Shown here piece by piece: positions 50,283 through 60,566 of a DNA stretch of 64,000 nucleotides. Under the pieces are notes generated by a model. The model searched no databases. It had not been told where the DNA came from and saw only the letters and a program-made list of their open reading frames with translations. Where the stretch lies: positions 124,001 to 188,000 of the forward strand of contig NZ_JACVAA010000005.1 of NCBI RefSeq assembly GCF_014851565.1, written 5' to 3'. Each line of letters starts with the position of its first letter. Position 1 is the stretch's first letter. The position numbers and the translations under genes are program-made. This stretch comes from Pseudomonas sp. PDM15. GTDB taxonomy: Bacteria; Pseudomonadota; Gammaproteobacteria; Pseudomonadales; Pseudomonadaceae.

Positions 50283-52250
50283 TCACTCGGTGCGGAAACG
50301 CCCCACCAGTTGCTTGAGCGCACTGCTCAGCTCGCGTTGCTCGTGGGAGTACTGCTCCACCTCCATGGCCTGGCTGGAGACCTGGCTCACCGAGTCGTTG
50401 ATGGCGACGATGTTCTGGTTGATGTCCTCGGTCACCAGGTGCTGCTCCTCGGTGGCCGTGGCGATCTGCATGGTCATGTCGCGGATCATCTGCATGGCGC
50501 CCTCGATGCTCTCGAAGGCGCCCATCACCTCGCTGGCCAGCTCGATGGCCTTGCCCGACTCGCTCAGGCTGTGGTCCATGGTCGTCGTCACTTCGCTGAT
50601 GCGGCTGACCAGCAGATTGAGGATCTTGTTGATCTCGCCGGTGGAGTCCTGGGTGCGCTTGGCCAGGTTGCGCACCTCGTCCGCCACCACCGCGAAGCCG
50701 CGGCCCTGCTCGCCGGCGCGCGCCGCTTCGATGGCCGCGTTGAGGGCCAGCAGATTGGTCTGTTCGGCGATCTGCTGGATGGTCGAGAGGATGTTGTTGA
50801 TGCTCACCGTCTCGCGCTCCAGCTCCTGGATCACCTTGCTCGACTCGAGGATGCTGGCGCCCAGCTTGTTGACCCCGGCGGTGCTGCGGGCGATCACCTC
50901 CTTGCCGTTGCTGGTGGCGTCCAGCCCCTGCTTGGAGGCGTCGGCCGTGCGCACGCAGGTCTGCGCCACCTCGTTGGCGGCGGAGGACATCTCGGTCACC
51001 GCCGTGACGATCTGCTCCACCGCGCTCAACTGATGCTGCAGGCTGGCTGACATGGCCGTGGTGCGTTCGTTGGTCTGGCTGGACACGCCGTGCATGCTGA
51101 TGGCGTTGTCCTTGATCACCTTGATCATCGCCTGGGTCGACTCGATGAACTGATTGAACCAGTTGGCCAGCTCACCGGTTTCGTCCTTGCTCAGCAGGTT
51201 CAGCCGGCGGGTCAGGTCGCCCTCGCCCTGGGCGATGGTACGCAGCCCTTCCTTGACCAGGTTGATCGGGGTGACGATGCGGTTGGCGATGATCACCCCG
51301 GCGAAGCCGAACAGCAGCACCAGCACGGCGGAGACGACCAGGGTCTGCCAGGCCAGCTGATGGGCGCTGGCGAAGATTTCGTCGCTCTGCATGAAGCCGA
51401 TGAACTTCCAGCCCAGCTCCGGCGAGGTGTAGACGTTGGCCATGTAGTCGACGCCGTCGATGCTCACCTCAATCAGGCCGTTGTCGGTCTGGGCGATGGT
51501 GGCGAAGTAGTCGCCCTTCAGCTCGCTGAGCTTCTTGAAGTTGTGCGCCGGCTGCCGGCCGTCGACCAGCAGGGTGCCGCTGCTCTCCACCAGCATGAAG
51601 AAACCGGTCTCGCCGAAGCGGATCTTCTGGGTCATGTCGGTGAGGGCCTTGAGCGACACGTCTACCGCCACCACCCCGGCGAAGGCGCCGGCCTGATCCT
51701 TGAAGCCCTTGAGCACCGAGACGTACACCGCGTCGTCCGACTCCCAGTAGTAGCCGTCACGGCGCGCCAGGGTGAAATTGGCGTTCTTGCCGATGTCGTA
51801 CCAGGGCCGCTTGCGCGGGTCCCAGTCGCCGTACTCGCCGGTGCCCGGCCACTCCACATAGGCGCCGTTGGTATCGCTCATGTAGACGTAGCCAAAAGTG
51901 GGGTTGTTGTTGCCGATGCTGGAGAAGTAGTCGAACACCTGTTTCTCGCGGCCGCCATTGGCCGTGGCGACCTCGCTGGGCTTGCGCTTTTCGCCGAAGT
52001 AGTTGCTCAGCTCGCCGCCGGCGGTGTCGCGCAGCGCGGGGTAGTCCGCCAGCGCGGAGACGGTGTGGCCGACCGAGTCGAAGAAGGTGACGAAGGTGTT
52101 GTCGACCAGCCGCACATCCAGGCTGCTGGCCTCGTGGAAGTGGGTCCTGGCCTGCTGCGTCACGTTGCGGATGGTCAGCAGCGCGACGATCAGCACGGGG
52201 ACCAGGGTCGCCACCAGAAAACTGGTCAGCAGTTTGCTCTTGATGCTCAT
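50283..52250 (-). CDS. Methyl-accepting chemotaxis protein with dCache sensor
   Basis: 655 residues from [25 protein letters not shown] at 52250. Membrane helix ~8-28, periplasmic dCache_1 domain ~35-300, second helix ~305-327, HAMP ~328-380, and the signalling domain with the highly conserved hairpin [28 protein letters not shown] (two blocks). The sensor contains RKRPWYD, then Tyr residues and [10 protein letters not shown], resembling the R-x-W-Y...D amino-acid-binding motif of dCache receptors. An amino acid or amine ligand is therefore suggested. There is no C-terminal pentapeptide for CheR. Confidence 0.93.
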   Translation of the reverse strand: MSIKSKLLTSFLVATLVPVLIVALLTIRNVTQQARTHFHEASSLDVRLVDNTFVTFFDSVGHTVSALADYPALRDTAGGELSNYFGEKRKPSEVATANGGREKQVFDYFSSIGNNNPTFGYVYMSDTNGAYVEWPGTGEYGDWDPRKRPWYDIGKNANFTLARRDGYYWESDDAVYVSVLKGFKDQAGAFAGVVAVDVSLKALTDMTQKIRFGETGFFMLVESSGTLLVDGRQPAHNFKKLSELKGDYFATIAQTDNGLIEVSIDGVDYMANVYTSPELGWKFIGFMQSDEIFASAHQLAWQTLVVSAVLVLLFGFAGVIIANRIVTPINLVKEGLRTIAQGEGDLTRRLNLLSKDETGELANWFNQFIESTQAMIKVIKDNAISMHGVSSQTNERTTAMSASLQHQLSAVEQIVTAVTEMSSAANEVAQTCVRTADASKQGLDATSNGKEVIARSTAGVNKLGASILESSKVIQELERETVSINNILSTIQQIAEQTNLLALNAAIEAARAGEQGRGFAVVADEVRNLAKRTQDSTGEINKILNLLVSRISEVTTTMDHSLSESGKAIELASEVMGAFESIEGAMQMIRDMTMQIATATEEQHLVTEDINQNIVAINDSVSQVSSQAMEVEQYSHEQRELSSALKQLVGRFRTE

Positions 52251-52531
52251 GGCAGGAGTGGCCTCAGGCAGATTCGACGAAGCTGACACGGGGCCGCTCT
52301 CGCGGCGGCCAATTTTCATACTAGGTAATCGCCTTCTTTTTGCCAGCGACCGCGAGCATGCCCAGCGGCCGCTGCGCCAGGCTTCGCGCCATGGGCGAAC
52401 GCGACGTCGATGGTCATATTCCTGTGTGAGATTGGACGCGCCCGGAAATGCTCCCTAGCCTTCTGGGCAGAATCACACCACCGCCAGACCACTGGCATGT
52501 CGTGGGTAGATCACCCGGAGCAGAAGAGCCT

Positions 52532-54316
52532 ATGAAAGACTCCATCCGCTATGCCGACTACCTGCGCGGGATCGGCGCGGGGCGCCGCGAGATCCCCCTG
52601 CGCGACCTGACCCCCGCGCCGGGTCGCGATGCCGACGGGCGCTGGCGCGCCGCGCCCTACCAGGCCGCACAGCTGCGCGGGGACGAGGTCATCGCCGTCC
52701 TCAAGCCCTATATCAATGTCCGCCTGATGGAGCAGCTGCGCGCCGTGGTGCCGCTGGCGCTGTACCTGGCGCTGTTCCAGATCATCGTCCTGCGCCAGGT
52801 GGTGGAGGACTCGCTGCTCGTCACCGGCGGCCTGTTCGCGGTGATAGTCGGGCTGATGCTGTTCATGGAAGGGCTGAAGCTCGGCCTGATGCCCTTCGGC
52901 GAGGTGATCGGCAGCAACCTGCCGCGCAAGTCGTCGCTGCCCGTGGTCCTGCTGATCACCCTGCTGCTGGGCATCGGCGTGACCTTTGCCGAACCGGCCA
53001 TCGGCGCGTTGCGCGCTGCCGGACAGAATGTCTCTGCAGAGCGGGCGCCCTACCTGTGGGCGATCCTCAACCAGTGGACCGGCGAGCTGGTACTGGTGGT
53101 CGGGGCCAGCGTCGGCCTGGCCGCAGTGATCGGCACGCTGCGCTTCCTCTACGGCTGGAGCCTGAAACCGCTGATCTATGCCTCACTGGTGCCGGTCCTG
53201 CTGCTGACGGTGTATATGGCCAGCGACCCGGAGCTGGCCAAGGTCATCGGCCTGGCCTGGGACGCCGGCGCGGTCACCACCGGCCCGGTCACGGTACCGC
53301 TGGTCCTGGCACTGGGCGTCGGCATCGCGGCGGCGGCCGGCAAGGGCGGCTCCGGGCTGTCCGGCTTCGGCATCGTCACCCTGGCCTCACTGTTTCCCGT
53401 CGTCGGCGTCATGCTGCTGACCCTGTATGTGGCAAGCAGCGCCACGCCGACGGAAATCGTGGCGGCTGCCCAGGCCGCCGCTGGCGCCGGACAACAGGCG
53501 GCCGCCTGGTACAGCGTCAGCCCCGGGCTGGAAATCGTCTCGGGAGTGCGCGCCATCGTGCCCCTGGTGATCTTCCTGCTGCTGGTACTGAAACTGCTGC
53601 TGCGCCAGAGCCTGCCGCGGCGCAGCGAGATACTCCTCGGCATCGCCCTGACCGTGATCGGCATGTGCGTATTCAACCTCGGACTGACCTACGGCCTGTC
53701 CAAGCTGGGCGGCAGTGCCGGCGCGCTGATCCCGGCCGCCTTCATGGAGATTCCCGGCGCGGACAACTCGCCGCTCTACCGCTATCAGGTGGGACTGGTC
53801 CTGGCCCTGGCCTTCGCCTGGCTGCTCGGCTACGGCGCCACCGTCGCAGAACCGGCACTGAATGCACTGGGCGTCACGGCACAGACCCTGACCAACGGAT
53901 TCATGCGCAAGAGCAGCCTGATCCGCGCCGTGTCGATCGGGGTCGCCTGCGGTGTGTCCCTCGGCGTGGCCAAGCTGGTGTTCGACCTGCCGCTGGTCTG
54001 GCTGGTGCTGCCGCCCTATCTGCTGGCCGCACTGCTGACGGCGTTCTCCAGCGAAGAGTTCGTCAACGTGGCCTGGGACAGCGCCGGCGTAACCACCGGG
54101 CCGATCACCGTGCCGCTGGTGCTGGCCATGGGCCTGGGGCTGGGCAATGCCACCCATGCCGTCGAGGGCTTCGGCATTCTCACCATGGCCTCGGCCGGCC
54201 CCATCATCAGCGTCATGCTCCTCGGCCAATGGGCCCGCATCCAGATGTGGCGTCAGGCCAGGGCAGCCACCGTGCAGCCTGCAGATCAATTACTGACCAA
54301 GGGAGAGTCGACATGA
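52532..54316 (+). CDS. DUF1538 membrane protein, duplicated
   Basis: Predicted inner-membrane transporter-like protein of 594 residues; the start MKDSIRYADYLRGIGAGRREI at 52532 has GGAG 11 nt upstream. Two homologous halves, each with about six helices: GVTFAEPAIGALRAAG (~150) mirrors GATVAEPALNALGVTA (~447), and WDAGAVTTGPVTVPLVLALG (~243) mirrors WDSAGVTTGPITVPLVLAMG (~515). The inverted or tandem repeat and conserved TTGP motifs inside membrane segments resemble a substrate or ion path. The N-terminal ~60 residues are soluble. It overlaps the first PII-like gene by 4 bp, so PII-type regulation of transport is the obvious inference. Function unknown. Confidence 0.85.
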   Translation: MKDSIRYADYLRGIGAGRREIPLRDLTPAPGRDADGRWRAAPYQAAQLRGDEVIAVLKPYINVRLMEQLRAVVPLALYLALFQIIVLRQVVEDSLLVTGGLFAVIVGLMLFMEGLKLGLMPFGEVIGSNLPRKSSLPVVLLITLLLGIGVTFAEPAIGALRAAGQNVSAERAPYLWAILNQWTGELVLVVGASVGLAAVIGTLRFLYGWSLKPLIYASLVPVLLLTVYMASDPELAKVIGLAWDAGAVTTGPVTVPLVLALGVGIAAAAGKGGSGLSGFGIVTLASLFPVVGVMLLTLYVASSATPTEIVAAAQAAAGAGQQAAAWYSVSPGLEIVSGVRAIVPLVIFLLLVLKLLLRQSLPRRSEILLGIALTVIGMCVFNLGLTYGLSKLGGSAGALIPAAFMEIPGADNSPLYRYQVGLVLALAFAWLLGYGATVAEPALNALGVTAQTLTNGFMRKSSLIRAVSIGVACGVSLGVAKLVFDLPLVWLVLPPYLLAALLTAFSSEEFVNVAWDSAGVTTGPITVPLVLAMGLGLGNATHAVEGFGILTMASAGPIISVMLLGQWARIQMWRQARAATVQPADQLLTKGEST

Positions 54317-54675
54317 AAGCCGAGGGGATCACCTACCTCACCGACGTCGCGCTGATCACCTGTATCGTCGCCGCAGGGCGTGCCGACCAGGTGATTCGCG
54401 CGGCCCAGGGCATGGGCGCACCGGGCGCGATCGTCTACCACGCTCACGGCTTCGGCCCGCGCGAGCGCCTCGGCCTGCTCAGCATCGCCATCGATGCGGA
54501 GAAGGAAGTGGTCAACCTGCTGGTGGCGGCCGACTATCAGGACGCCCTGATGGAAACCATCTACCACACGGCCGGACTGGATGTGCCCGGCGCCGGCATG
54601 ATCTACGCCACCCAGGTCGAGAAAGTGGCCACCTACATTCCCCGCGACATGCATGGCAAGGGTGATGCCTCGTGA
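54313..54675 (+). CDS. PII-like signalling protein (first of two)
   Basis: 120 residues, ATG overlapping the DUF1538 stop (ATGA). A ferredoxin-like PII fold is suggested by ALITCIVAAGRADQVIRAAQGMGAPGAIVYHAHGFG (two blocks), where a GlnB T-loop would follow, then EKEVVNLLVAADYQDALMETIYHTAGLDVPGAGMIYATQVEKVATY (blocks). It lacks the Tyr uridylylated in GlnB, so signalling must differ, perhaps nucleotide binding only. It probably controls the membrane protein upstream. Confidence 0.8.
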   Translation: MKAEGITYLTDVALITCIVAAGRADQVIRAAQGMGAPGAIVYHAHGFGPRERLGLLSIAIDAEKEVVNLLVAADYQDALMETIYHTAGLDVPGAGMIYATQVEKVATYIPRDMHGKGDAS

Positions 54676-55064
54676 GCGGGCCGACCTTCGCCCTACCGGG
54701 TGCGGCGGCCAAACTCATCACCTGCATCCTGCCCGACGACGGCACCGATCAGCGGGTGCTGCAGCGGCTGCGCGACGAGCTGGGCATCACCCGGGCGCAC
54801 AGCGTGCACTGCCGCGGCGTGGCCGTGCTACAGGCGGCCAAGGCGCCCCGCGACAAGGTACCGGAGGCGGCGCTGGCGCGGGTTCTGCACGTGGTGGTGG
54901 ATGCGCCGCAGGCCGATGCGGTGTTCGACTTCATCTGTGCCCTGGCGAATCTGGATCGGCCGGACAGCGGCACCCTGTACATGACCGCCTTGAACTTCGC
55001 CACGCCGCTGGCGATGCCCGCAGGCGTTCCCGACGAGCCCCGCGCCAAGGCCACGGGGCTCTAG
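54672..55064 (+). CDS. PII-like signalling protein (second of two)
   Basis: 130 residues from GTG 54672, overlapping the previous stop by 4 bp (GTGA). The pattern KLITCILPDDGTDQRVLQRLRDELG, HSVHCRGVAVLQ, then VLHVVVDAPQADAVFDFICALANLD is PII-like but clearly diverged from its neighbour, with a shorter T-loop region and different C-terminus (NFATPLAMPAGVPDEP). The two could form a mixed trimer or respond to different ligands. Confidence 0.75.
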   Translation: MSGPTFALPGAAAKLITCILPDDGTDQRVLQRLRDELGITRAHSVHCRGVAVLQAAKAPRDKVPEAALARVLHVVVDAPQADAVFDFICALANLDRPDSGTLYMTALNFATPLAMPAGVPDEPRAKATGL

Positions 55065-55122
55065 CAGGCCCGGCGGGCCGGATGAGTGGCCCGGCAACCC
55101 ATCCTGCCCGGGGCCGCAGCCG

Positions 55123-55880
55123 TCAGTGGCGCAGGCGGTAACCGGTCTTGAAGATCCAGCTCACCACCAGCACGCAGGCCAGCAGGAAGCCGAGGATCAT
55201 GCCGATGCTCAGGCCGAGGTTGACATCAGCCACGCCGAAGAAGGCCCAGCGAAACGCGCTGATCAGGTACACCACCGGGTTGAACAGGGTCAGCTTCTGC
55301 CACAGTTCCGGCAGCATGCTGATCGAGTAGAAGCTGCCGCCGAGGAAGGCCAGCGGCGTGACGATCAGCGCCGGCACCACCTGCAGCTTCTCCCAGCCGT
55401 CGGCCCACACGCCGATGATGAAGCCGAACAGGCAGAAGGTGATCGCCGTCAGCAACAGGAAGGCCAGCGCCCAGAACGGGTGGGCCACCTCGAAATCGAC
55501 GAACAGCGACGAGGTGGCGAAGATGATCAGGCCAAGGATCACCGACTTGGTCGCCGCCGCGCCGACATAGCCGACCAGGATCTCGAAGAACGATACCGGT
55601 GCCGACAGCAGCTCGTAGATGGTCCCCGAGTACTTGGGCATGTAGATGCCGAACGAGGCATTGCCGATGCTCTCGGTGAGCAGCGCCAGCATGATCAGGC
55701 CCGGCACGATGAAGGCGCCGTAGCTGACCCCGTGCACCTCGGTCATGCTCGAGCCGATGGCCGAACCGAACACCACGAAGTACAGGGAGGTGGTGATCAC
55801 CGGGGTGGCGATGCTCTGCAGCAGGGTGCGCCAGGTGCGGTGCAGCTCGAACAGGTAGATGGACTTGATGGCTTGCAGGT

Positions 55881-55884
<4 letters not shown>
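55123..55884 (-). CDS. ABC-2 type exporter permease (YadH-like)
   Basis: 253 residues with six hydrophobic segments, of the ABC-2 membrane protein family. It starts [44 protein letters not shown] (blocks) and carries [20 protein letters not shown] with the conserved GGxFY motif near the fifth helix. It overlaps its ATPase partner by 4 bp. Substrate unknown; related pairs export lipids, polysaccharides or drugs. Confidence 0.92.
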
Positions 55885-56813
<929 letters not shown>

Positions 56814-56863
56814 GGTTACTCCTTAGCCAGGCAGCGGAAAGCAAAGCCGCGATTGTACGCCGA

Positions 56864-57406
56864 TCAGCTCTCCTCCACGCGCATGCGCAGCTGCTGCAGG
56901 CCCTGCTCGAAGTCGCCGCCGACCATCTTGTCCATGTTGAACACCAGGCCCATGGCCTTGCCGACGAAGCCGTTGTGGCCGGTCATGCTCCAGTTCACAC
57001 GGGTGCCTCCGCCCTCGGGCTGGAAGCGGAACTCGGCCAGGTTGCTGGCGCGGAAGGGTTCGAGGAATTCCAGCTGGATCAGCACGCGCTGGCCCGGTTC
57101 GCTCTCGAGGATGGTCGCGCTGCCCTTGCCCACTTCCTTGTTGCCGACCCAGCGCTGGATGGCGCCGACGCCGCGCTCGGCGCCCTCGTAGTCCACCTGC
57201 ATGGCCGGGTCGCGCCTGGCCCAGGGCGACCAGTGCGGCCACTGGTGGAAGTCCTCGATCTGCGCCTGCAGCGCGGCGGGCGGTGCCTGGATCAGCGCGC
57301 TGCGCTCGACGCGGAACTGGTCCGGGCGGCTGGCGACAAACACCACCAGGCCGGCGACCAGCAGTACGACGACGATCAGAATGGTCATGCTCTTCTTCCC
57401 TTGCAT
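56864..57406 (-). CDS. SRPBCC (START-like) protein with N-terminal membrane anchor
   Basis: 180 residues from ATG 57406 (GGAG 9 nt upstream). One membrane helix (~7-25, MTILIVVVLLVAGLVVFVAS), then a polyketide-cyclase/SRPBCC domain (VERSALIQAPPAALQAQIEDFHQWPHWSPW, QRWVGNKEVGKGSATILESEPGQRVLIQLEFLEP in blocks). This family binds hydrophobic small molecules or lipids. Next to an NTF2-like gene, with an ABC exporter downstream. Confidence 0.85.
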   Translation of the reverse strand: MQGKKSMTILIVVVLLVAGLVVFVASRPDQFRVERSALIQAPPAALQAQIEDFHQWPHWSPWARRDPAMQVDYEGAERGVGAIQRWVGNKEVGKGSATILESEPGQRVLIQLEFLEPFRASNLAEFRFQPEGGGTRVNWSMTGHNGFVGKAMGLVFNMDKMVGGDFEQGLQQLRMRVEES

Positions 57407-57451
57407 GCTTGTTATCTCCTGCGGGGCCCGCACAGGCGTGCCCCGTTCATT

Positions 57452-57880
57452 TCACGGCTGCAGTTCGAACAGCGCCTGGCCACTCTCGGGGTCGAAGGGC
57501 GCGGAGAAGTGGTCATGCACGATGCGCCACTGGCCGCCGATCCTGCGGTAACCCTGGGTCACGCGCATCCAGCAGTTGTGCGTATTGCCCTCGTTGTCGG
57601 TGCCGCCGCAGTGGCAGAGGAAGTGGCCGAAACCGACATCGCCCTCGCCCCACTGCTGCAGCTGGTGGACCTCGAAGGTCATCGGCCCCTGGCACATCTC
57701 CAGACAGTTCTTCCAGTGCGCCTTGTAGACCTCGCGACCCTTGAACTGCAGCTGCAGGATGGCATCGAAGGCGACCAGGTCGTCGGAGTAGTGGCCGAGA
57801 ATGGCGTCGACGTCGCGGGCCTTGTTGGCCGCCTCCCAGCTGGTGGTCAGGGCTTTCAGTTCGCTCTGTACGGTGCTCAT
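57452..57880 (-). CDS. NTF2/SnoaL-like domain protein
   Basis: 142 residues from MSTVQSELKALTTSWEAANKARDVDAILGHYSDD (blocks) at 57880. The NTF2-like cone fold is indicated by that opening helix pair and by GQWRIVHDHFSAPFDPESG near the end. A central Cys-rich segment (FLCHCGGTDNEGNTHNCW) is unusual and could bind a metal. Downstream of DUF899 by 17 bp. Catalytic role unknown. Confidence 0.82.
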   Translation of the reverse strand: MSTVQSELKALTTSWEAANKARDVDAILGHYSDDLVAFDAILQLQFKGREVYKAHWKNCLEMCQGPMTFEVHQLQQWGEGDVGFGHFLCHCGGTDNEGNTHNCWMRVTQGYRRIGGQWRIVHDHFSAPFDPESGQALFELQP

Positions 57881-57897
57881 GGATTCGCTCCTCGCGC

Positions 57898-58671
57898 TCA
57901 GGCGCAGCAATCGTGTTTGGGCGCGGTCGCGCCGTCGTATTGGTCGTGCAGGCGGGTCCAGTTCAGGCCCTTGCCGTCCACATTGGCCATGCCGTCCCAG
58001 CCCTCGCCACGACCGAACGGCGTTAGGTCGAGGTAGTGGTAGGCGTTCATCAGCATGTCCAGGCCGCGGGCATAGGTGGAATAGGTGTGAAATACCCGCT
58101 CGCCATCACGCAGGAACACGCTGGCGCCGGGCAGTTCGCCCTTGATCATGTCCAGCTGGCCCATACGCTTGAGCTCGGCCTCGTCCTGGTAGTTGTACTC
58201 GACCGGCGCCTGGCTGGAATCGATGGTGACGTGGAAGTCATAGTTGAAGCGGCTACCGAACGAGGAGTACCAGGGGAGGTCCCAGCCCATGCGTTTCTTG
58301 AAGGTTTCCAGCTCCGCCAGCGGTGCATTGGAGACCAGCACCAGGCTGGTATCGCGGGCATGCAGGTGGGCCAGGTGGCCGATGTTGTCGGCCAGGAAAG
58401 AGCAGCCGGGGCAGCCCTCGCCTTTGTCGCGATGGAACATGAAGTGGTAGACGATCAACTGGCTGCGCCCGGCGAACAGATCGGCCAGGCCGACCTCACC
58501 TTGCGGCCCGGTGAAGCGGTAGTCGGCCGTGACCTCCACCATCGGCAAGGCACGGCGCTGGGCGTTGAGCGCATCGCGCTGATGGGTCAGCGCTTTCTCC
58601 TGCGCAAGCAGCTCCAGGCGTGCGGCCAGCCATTCCTCACGGCTGGCGACTTTCGGGTAATCAGGATTCAT
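57898..58671 (-). CDS. DUF899 thioredoxin-like protein
   Basis: 257 residues from MNPDYPKVASREEWLAARLELLAQEK at 58671. The DUF899 pattern is clear: LFAGRSQLIVYHFMFHRDKGEGCPGCSFLADNIGHLAHL (blocks), with a CPGC thioredoxin-like active site (CxxC), WDLPWYSSFGSRFNYDF, and VFHTYSTYARGLD. It ends with a CC pair (KHDCCA). Probably a thiol oxidoreductase or peroxiredoxin-like enzyme. Commonly found near ECF42-type sigma genes. It overlaps a very small upstream ORF by 11 bp. Confidence 0.9.
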   Translation of the reverse strand: MNPDYPKVASREEWLAARLELLAQEKALTHQRDALNAQRRALPMVEVTADYRFTGPQGEVGLADLFAGRSQLIVYHFMFHRDKGEGCPGCSFLADNIGHLAHLHARDTSLVLVSNAPLAELETFKKRMGWDLPWYSSFGSRFNYDFHVTIDSSQAPVEYNYQDEAELKRMGQLDMIKGELPGASVFLRDGERVFHTYSTYARGLDMLMNAYHYLDLTPFGRGEGWDGMANVDGKGLNWTRLHDQYDGATAPKHDCCA

Positions 58672-58783
58672 CGTTATTCCTCCTCGTGGCAGCGCGGCGG
58701 CAGCCGAGCCACAGGCCGATGCCGCCAGCACCGGCGACGCTGGCGCCGCCCACAGCCAGGGCAGCCAGACAGAACGGGCACAC
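58661..58783 (-). CDS. Very small CPFC membrane protein upstream of DUF899
   Basis: A 40-residue frame from GTG 58783 (GAGGG about 10 nt upstream). It starts with a CPFC thioredoxin-type motif (VCPFCLAALAVGG, with V read as Met) inside a single Gly/Ala-rich hydrophobic helix GGASVAGAGGIGLWLG, then CRR and a basic tail. It sits 4 bp after the YciI gene and overlaps the DUF899 start by 11 bp. Function unknown; possibly a redox partner of DUF899. Confidence 0.5.
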   Translation of the reverse strand: MCPFCLAALAVGGASVAGAGGIGLWLGCRRAATRRNNDES

Positions 58784-58787
58784 GACT

Positions 58788-59138
58788 TCAGCCCTCGAGT
58801 TGCAGCTGACGCACCGGCCGTACTTCGACGCTACCGACGCGCGCGGCCGGAATGCCGCCGGCGATCTGCAGCGCCTCGTTGAGGTCGCGCGCCTCGATCA
58901 GGTAGAAGCCGGCCAGCTGCTCCTTGGTCTCGGCGAAGGGACCGTCGGTGATGCTCAGCTTGCCGCCGCGCACGCGCACGGTGGTGGCCGTGGCCACCGA
59001 CTCCAGCGGTTCGGCGGCGAGCATGCGGCCGCTCTGCTGCACGCTCTGGAAGTAGTCGTAGCATTCGCCGTCGCGCGGGCTGTCCGGCGAGTTGTGCAGG
59101 ACGTTTTCGTCGCTGTAGATCAGGCACAGGTATTTCAT
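58788..59138 (-). CDS. DGPF/YciI-family protein
   Basis: 116 residues of the YCII-related (DGPF) family. MKYLCLIYSDENVL at the start, the namesake LSITDGPFAETKEQLAGFYLIEARDL in the middle, and a beta-rich end VGSVEVRPV. These small proteins are regularly encoded next to ECF42 sigma factors and are thought to work with them (established association; mechanism not visible here). It is 87 bp downstream of the sigma gene. Confidence 0.93.
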   Translation of the reverse strand: MKYLCLIYSDENVLHNSPDSPRDGECYDYFQSVQQSGRMLAAEPLESVATATTVRVRGGKLSITDGPFAETKEQLAGFYLIEARDLNEALQIAGGIPAARVGSVEVRPVRQLQLEG

Positions 59139-59225
59139 CGCTCTCCTCCCTGGCAGCGGAAATCGCTGCTGTCACCTTCTGGTCGAGCGGCGCATCGAGA
59201 TTTCGACAGGGCCGCGAAAAATTTC

Positions 59226-60461
59226 TCAGGCGCTCGGCAACTCGGCCAGACGGCGCTCGAGAAATAGCCGGTCGGCGCCCTGCTGACTCAGCTGCAAGGC
59301 GCGCTGATAGGCGCTGCGCGCCTCGCTCCAGCGGCCCAGGCGGCGGTTGAGATCGGCCAGGGCGGCATGCGCCAGGTGGTAGTCGCCCAGCTCGCCGCGT
59401 TCGAGTATGGCCTCCACCTGGCGCAGCCCGGCGTCGGCGCCGTCGCGCATGGCCAGGGCCACGGCGCGGTTGAGCTCGATCACCGGCGAGGGGTTGGCGG
59501 CCAGCAGCACCTCGTACAGGCCGACGATCTGCGCCCAGTCGGTGGCCTCGACGCTCGGCGCCTCGGCATGCACGGCGGCGATGGCGGCCTGCAGGCAATA
59601 GGGGCCGATCTCGCCGGAGGCAAAGGCGGCCTGGATCTGCGCCTCGCCTTCGGCGATCAGCTCACGGTCCCACAGGCTGCGGTCCTGCTCCTCCAGCAGC
59701 ACCGGCAGGCCGTCGGCATCGCTGCGCGCAGCGCGCCGCGACTCCTGCAGCAGCATCAGCGCCAGCAGGCCGCGCACTTCGGCCTCAGGCAGCAGCTCAC
59801 ACAGCAGGCGACCGAGGCGGATGGCCTCGGCGGACAGATGCTGGCGGGTCAGCTCGTCGCCGCTGCTGGCGAAATAGCCTTCGTTGAACACCAGGTAGAC
59901 CACCCGCAGCACCGCCTCCAGGCGCTCGGGCAGCTCGCTGCGGCCGGGCACCTCATAGGGGATGCGCGCATCGCGGATCTTGTTCTTGGCCCGCACGATG
60001 CGCTGGGCGATGGTCGGCGGCGTGGCCAGGAAGGCGCTGGCGATCTCCTCGGTGGTGAGGTCGCAGATCTCGCGCAGGGTCAGCGCCACCTGGGCGTCGG
60101 GTGCCAGGGCCGGGTGGCAGCAGGTGAAGATCAGGCGCAGGCGGTCGTCTTCCAGATGCTCGCCATCCCAGGCCTCGCCGCCGGCCGGCTCCTCCACATC
60201 GTCGAGGGCCTGGAAGCGCGCCTGGCGGCGCAGCTGGTCGATGGCCTTGAAGCGCCCGGCGGAGACGAGCCAGGCGCGCGGATTGTCCGGCACGCCCTGC
60301 TCCGGCCACTGTTCCATGGCCGCACGGAAGGCCTCGTGCAGGGCCTCCTCGGCCAGGTCGAAGTCGCCCAGCAGGCGAATCAGGGTGGCCAGCACCCGGC
60401 GCGACTCCTCGCGGTACAGGCGCTCCAGCGCCAGCTCGAATTGCTTCGCTTGTCGATCCAT
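59226..60461 (-). CDS. ECF42-type RNA polymerase sigma factor with C-terminal TPR-like extension
   Basis: 411 residues from ATG 60461; a GTG six codons earlier is possible. Sigma region 2 (LLGDFDLAEEALHEAFRAAMEQWPEQGVPDNPRAWL, blocks) and region 4 (LTLREICDLTTEEIASAFLATPPTIAQRI) occupy the first ~185 residues. The remaining ~220 are a helical repeat extension (FNEGYFASSGDELTRQHLSAEAIRLGRLL, then TPR-like pairs such as GDYHLAHAALADLNRRLGRWSEARSAYQRAL). This long C-terminal domain and the adjacent DGPF gene define ECF42. No anti-sigma factor is adjacent, consistent with regulation through the extension. Confidence 0.93.
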   Translation of the reverse strand: MDRQAKQFELALERLYREESRRVLATLIRLLGDFDLAEEALHEAFRAAMEQWPEQGVPDNPRAWLVSAGRFKAIDQLRRQARFQALDDVEEPAGGEAWDGEHLEDDRLRLIFTCCHPALAPDAQVALTLREICDLTTEEIASAFLATPPTIAQRIVRAKNKIRDARIPYEVPGRSELPERLEAVLRVVYLVFNEGYFASSGDELTRQHLSAEAIRLGRLLCELLPEAEVRGLLALMLLQESRRAARSDADGLPVLLEEQDRSLWDRELIAEGEAQIQAAFASGEIGPYCLQAAIAAVHAEAPSVEATDWAQIVGLYEVLLAANPSPVIELNRAVALAMRDGADAGLRQVEAILERGELGDYHLAHAALADLNRRLGRWSEARSAYQRALQLSQQGADRLFLERRLAELPSA

Positions 60462-60566
60462 CGTCTCGTCCGTTGGCACGGTAAACCCCAGAGCCTAACC
60501 ACTGGGCGCGGGATAAGAAACCGGATCGACGGGCGGTCGCCAAGCGAAGCGCGTCAGCGAAACGCG

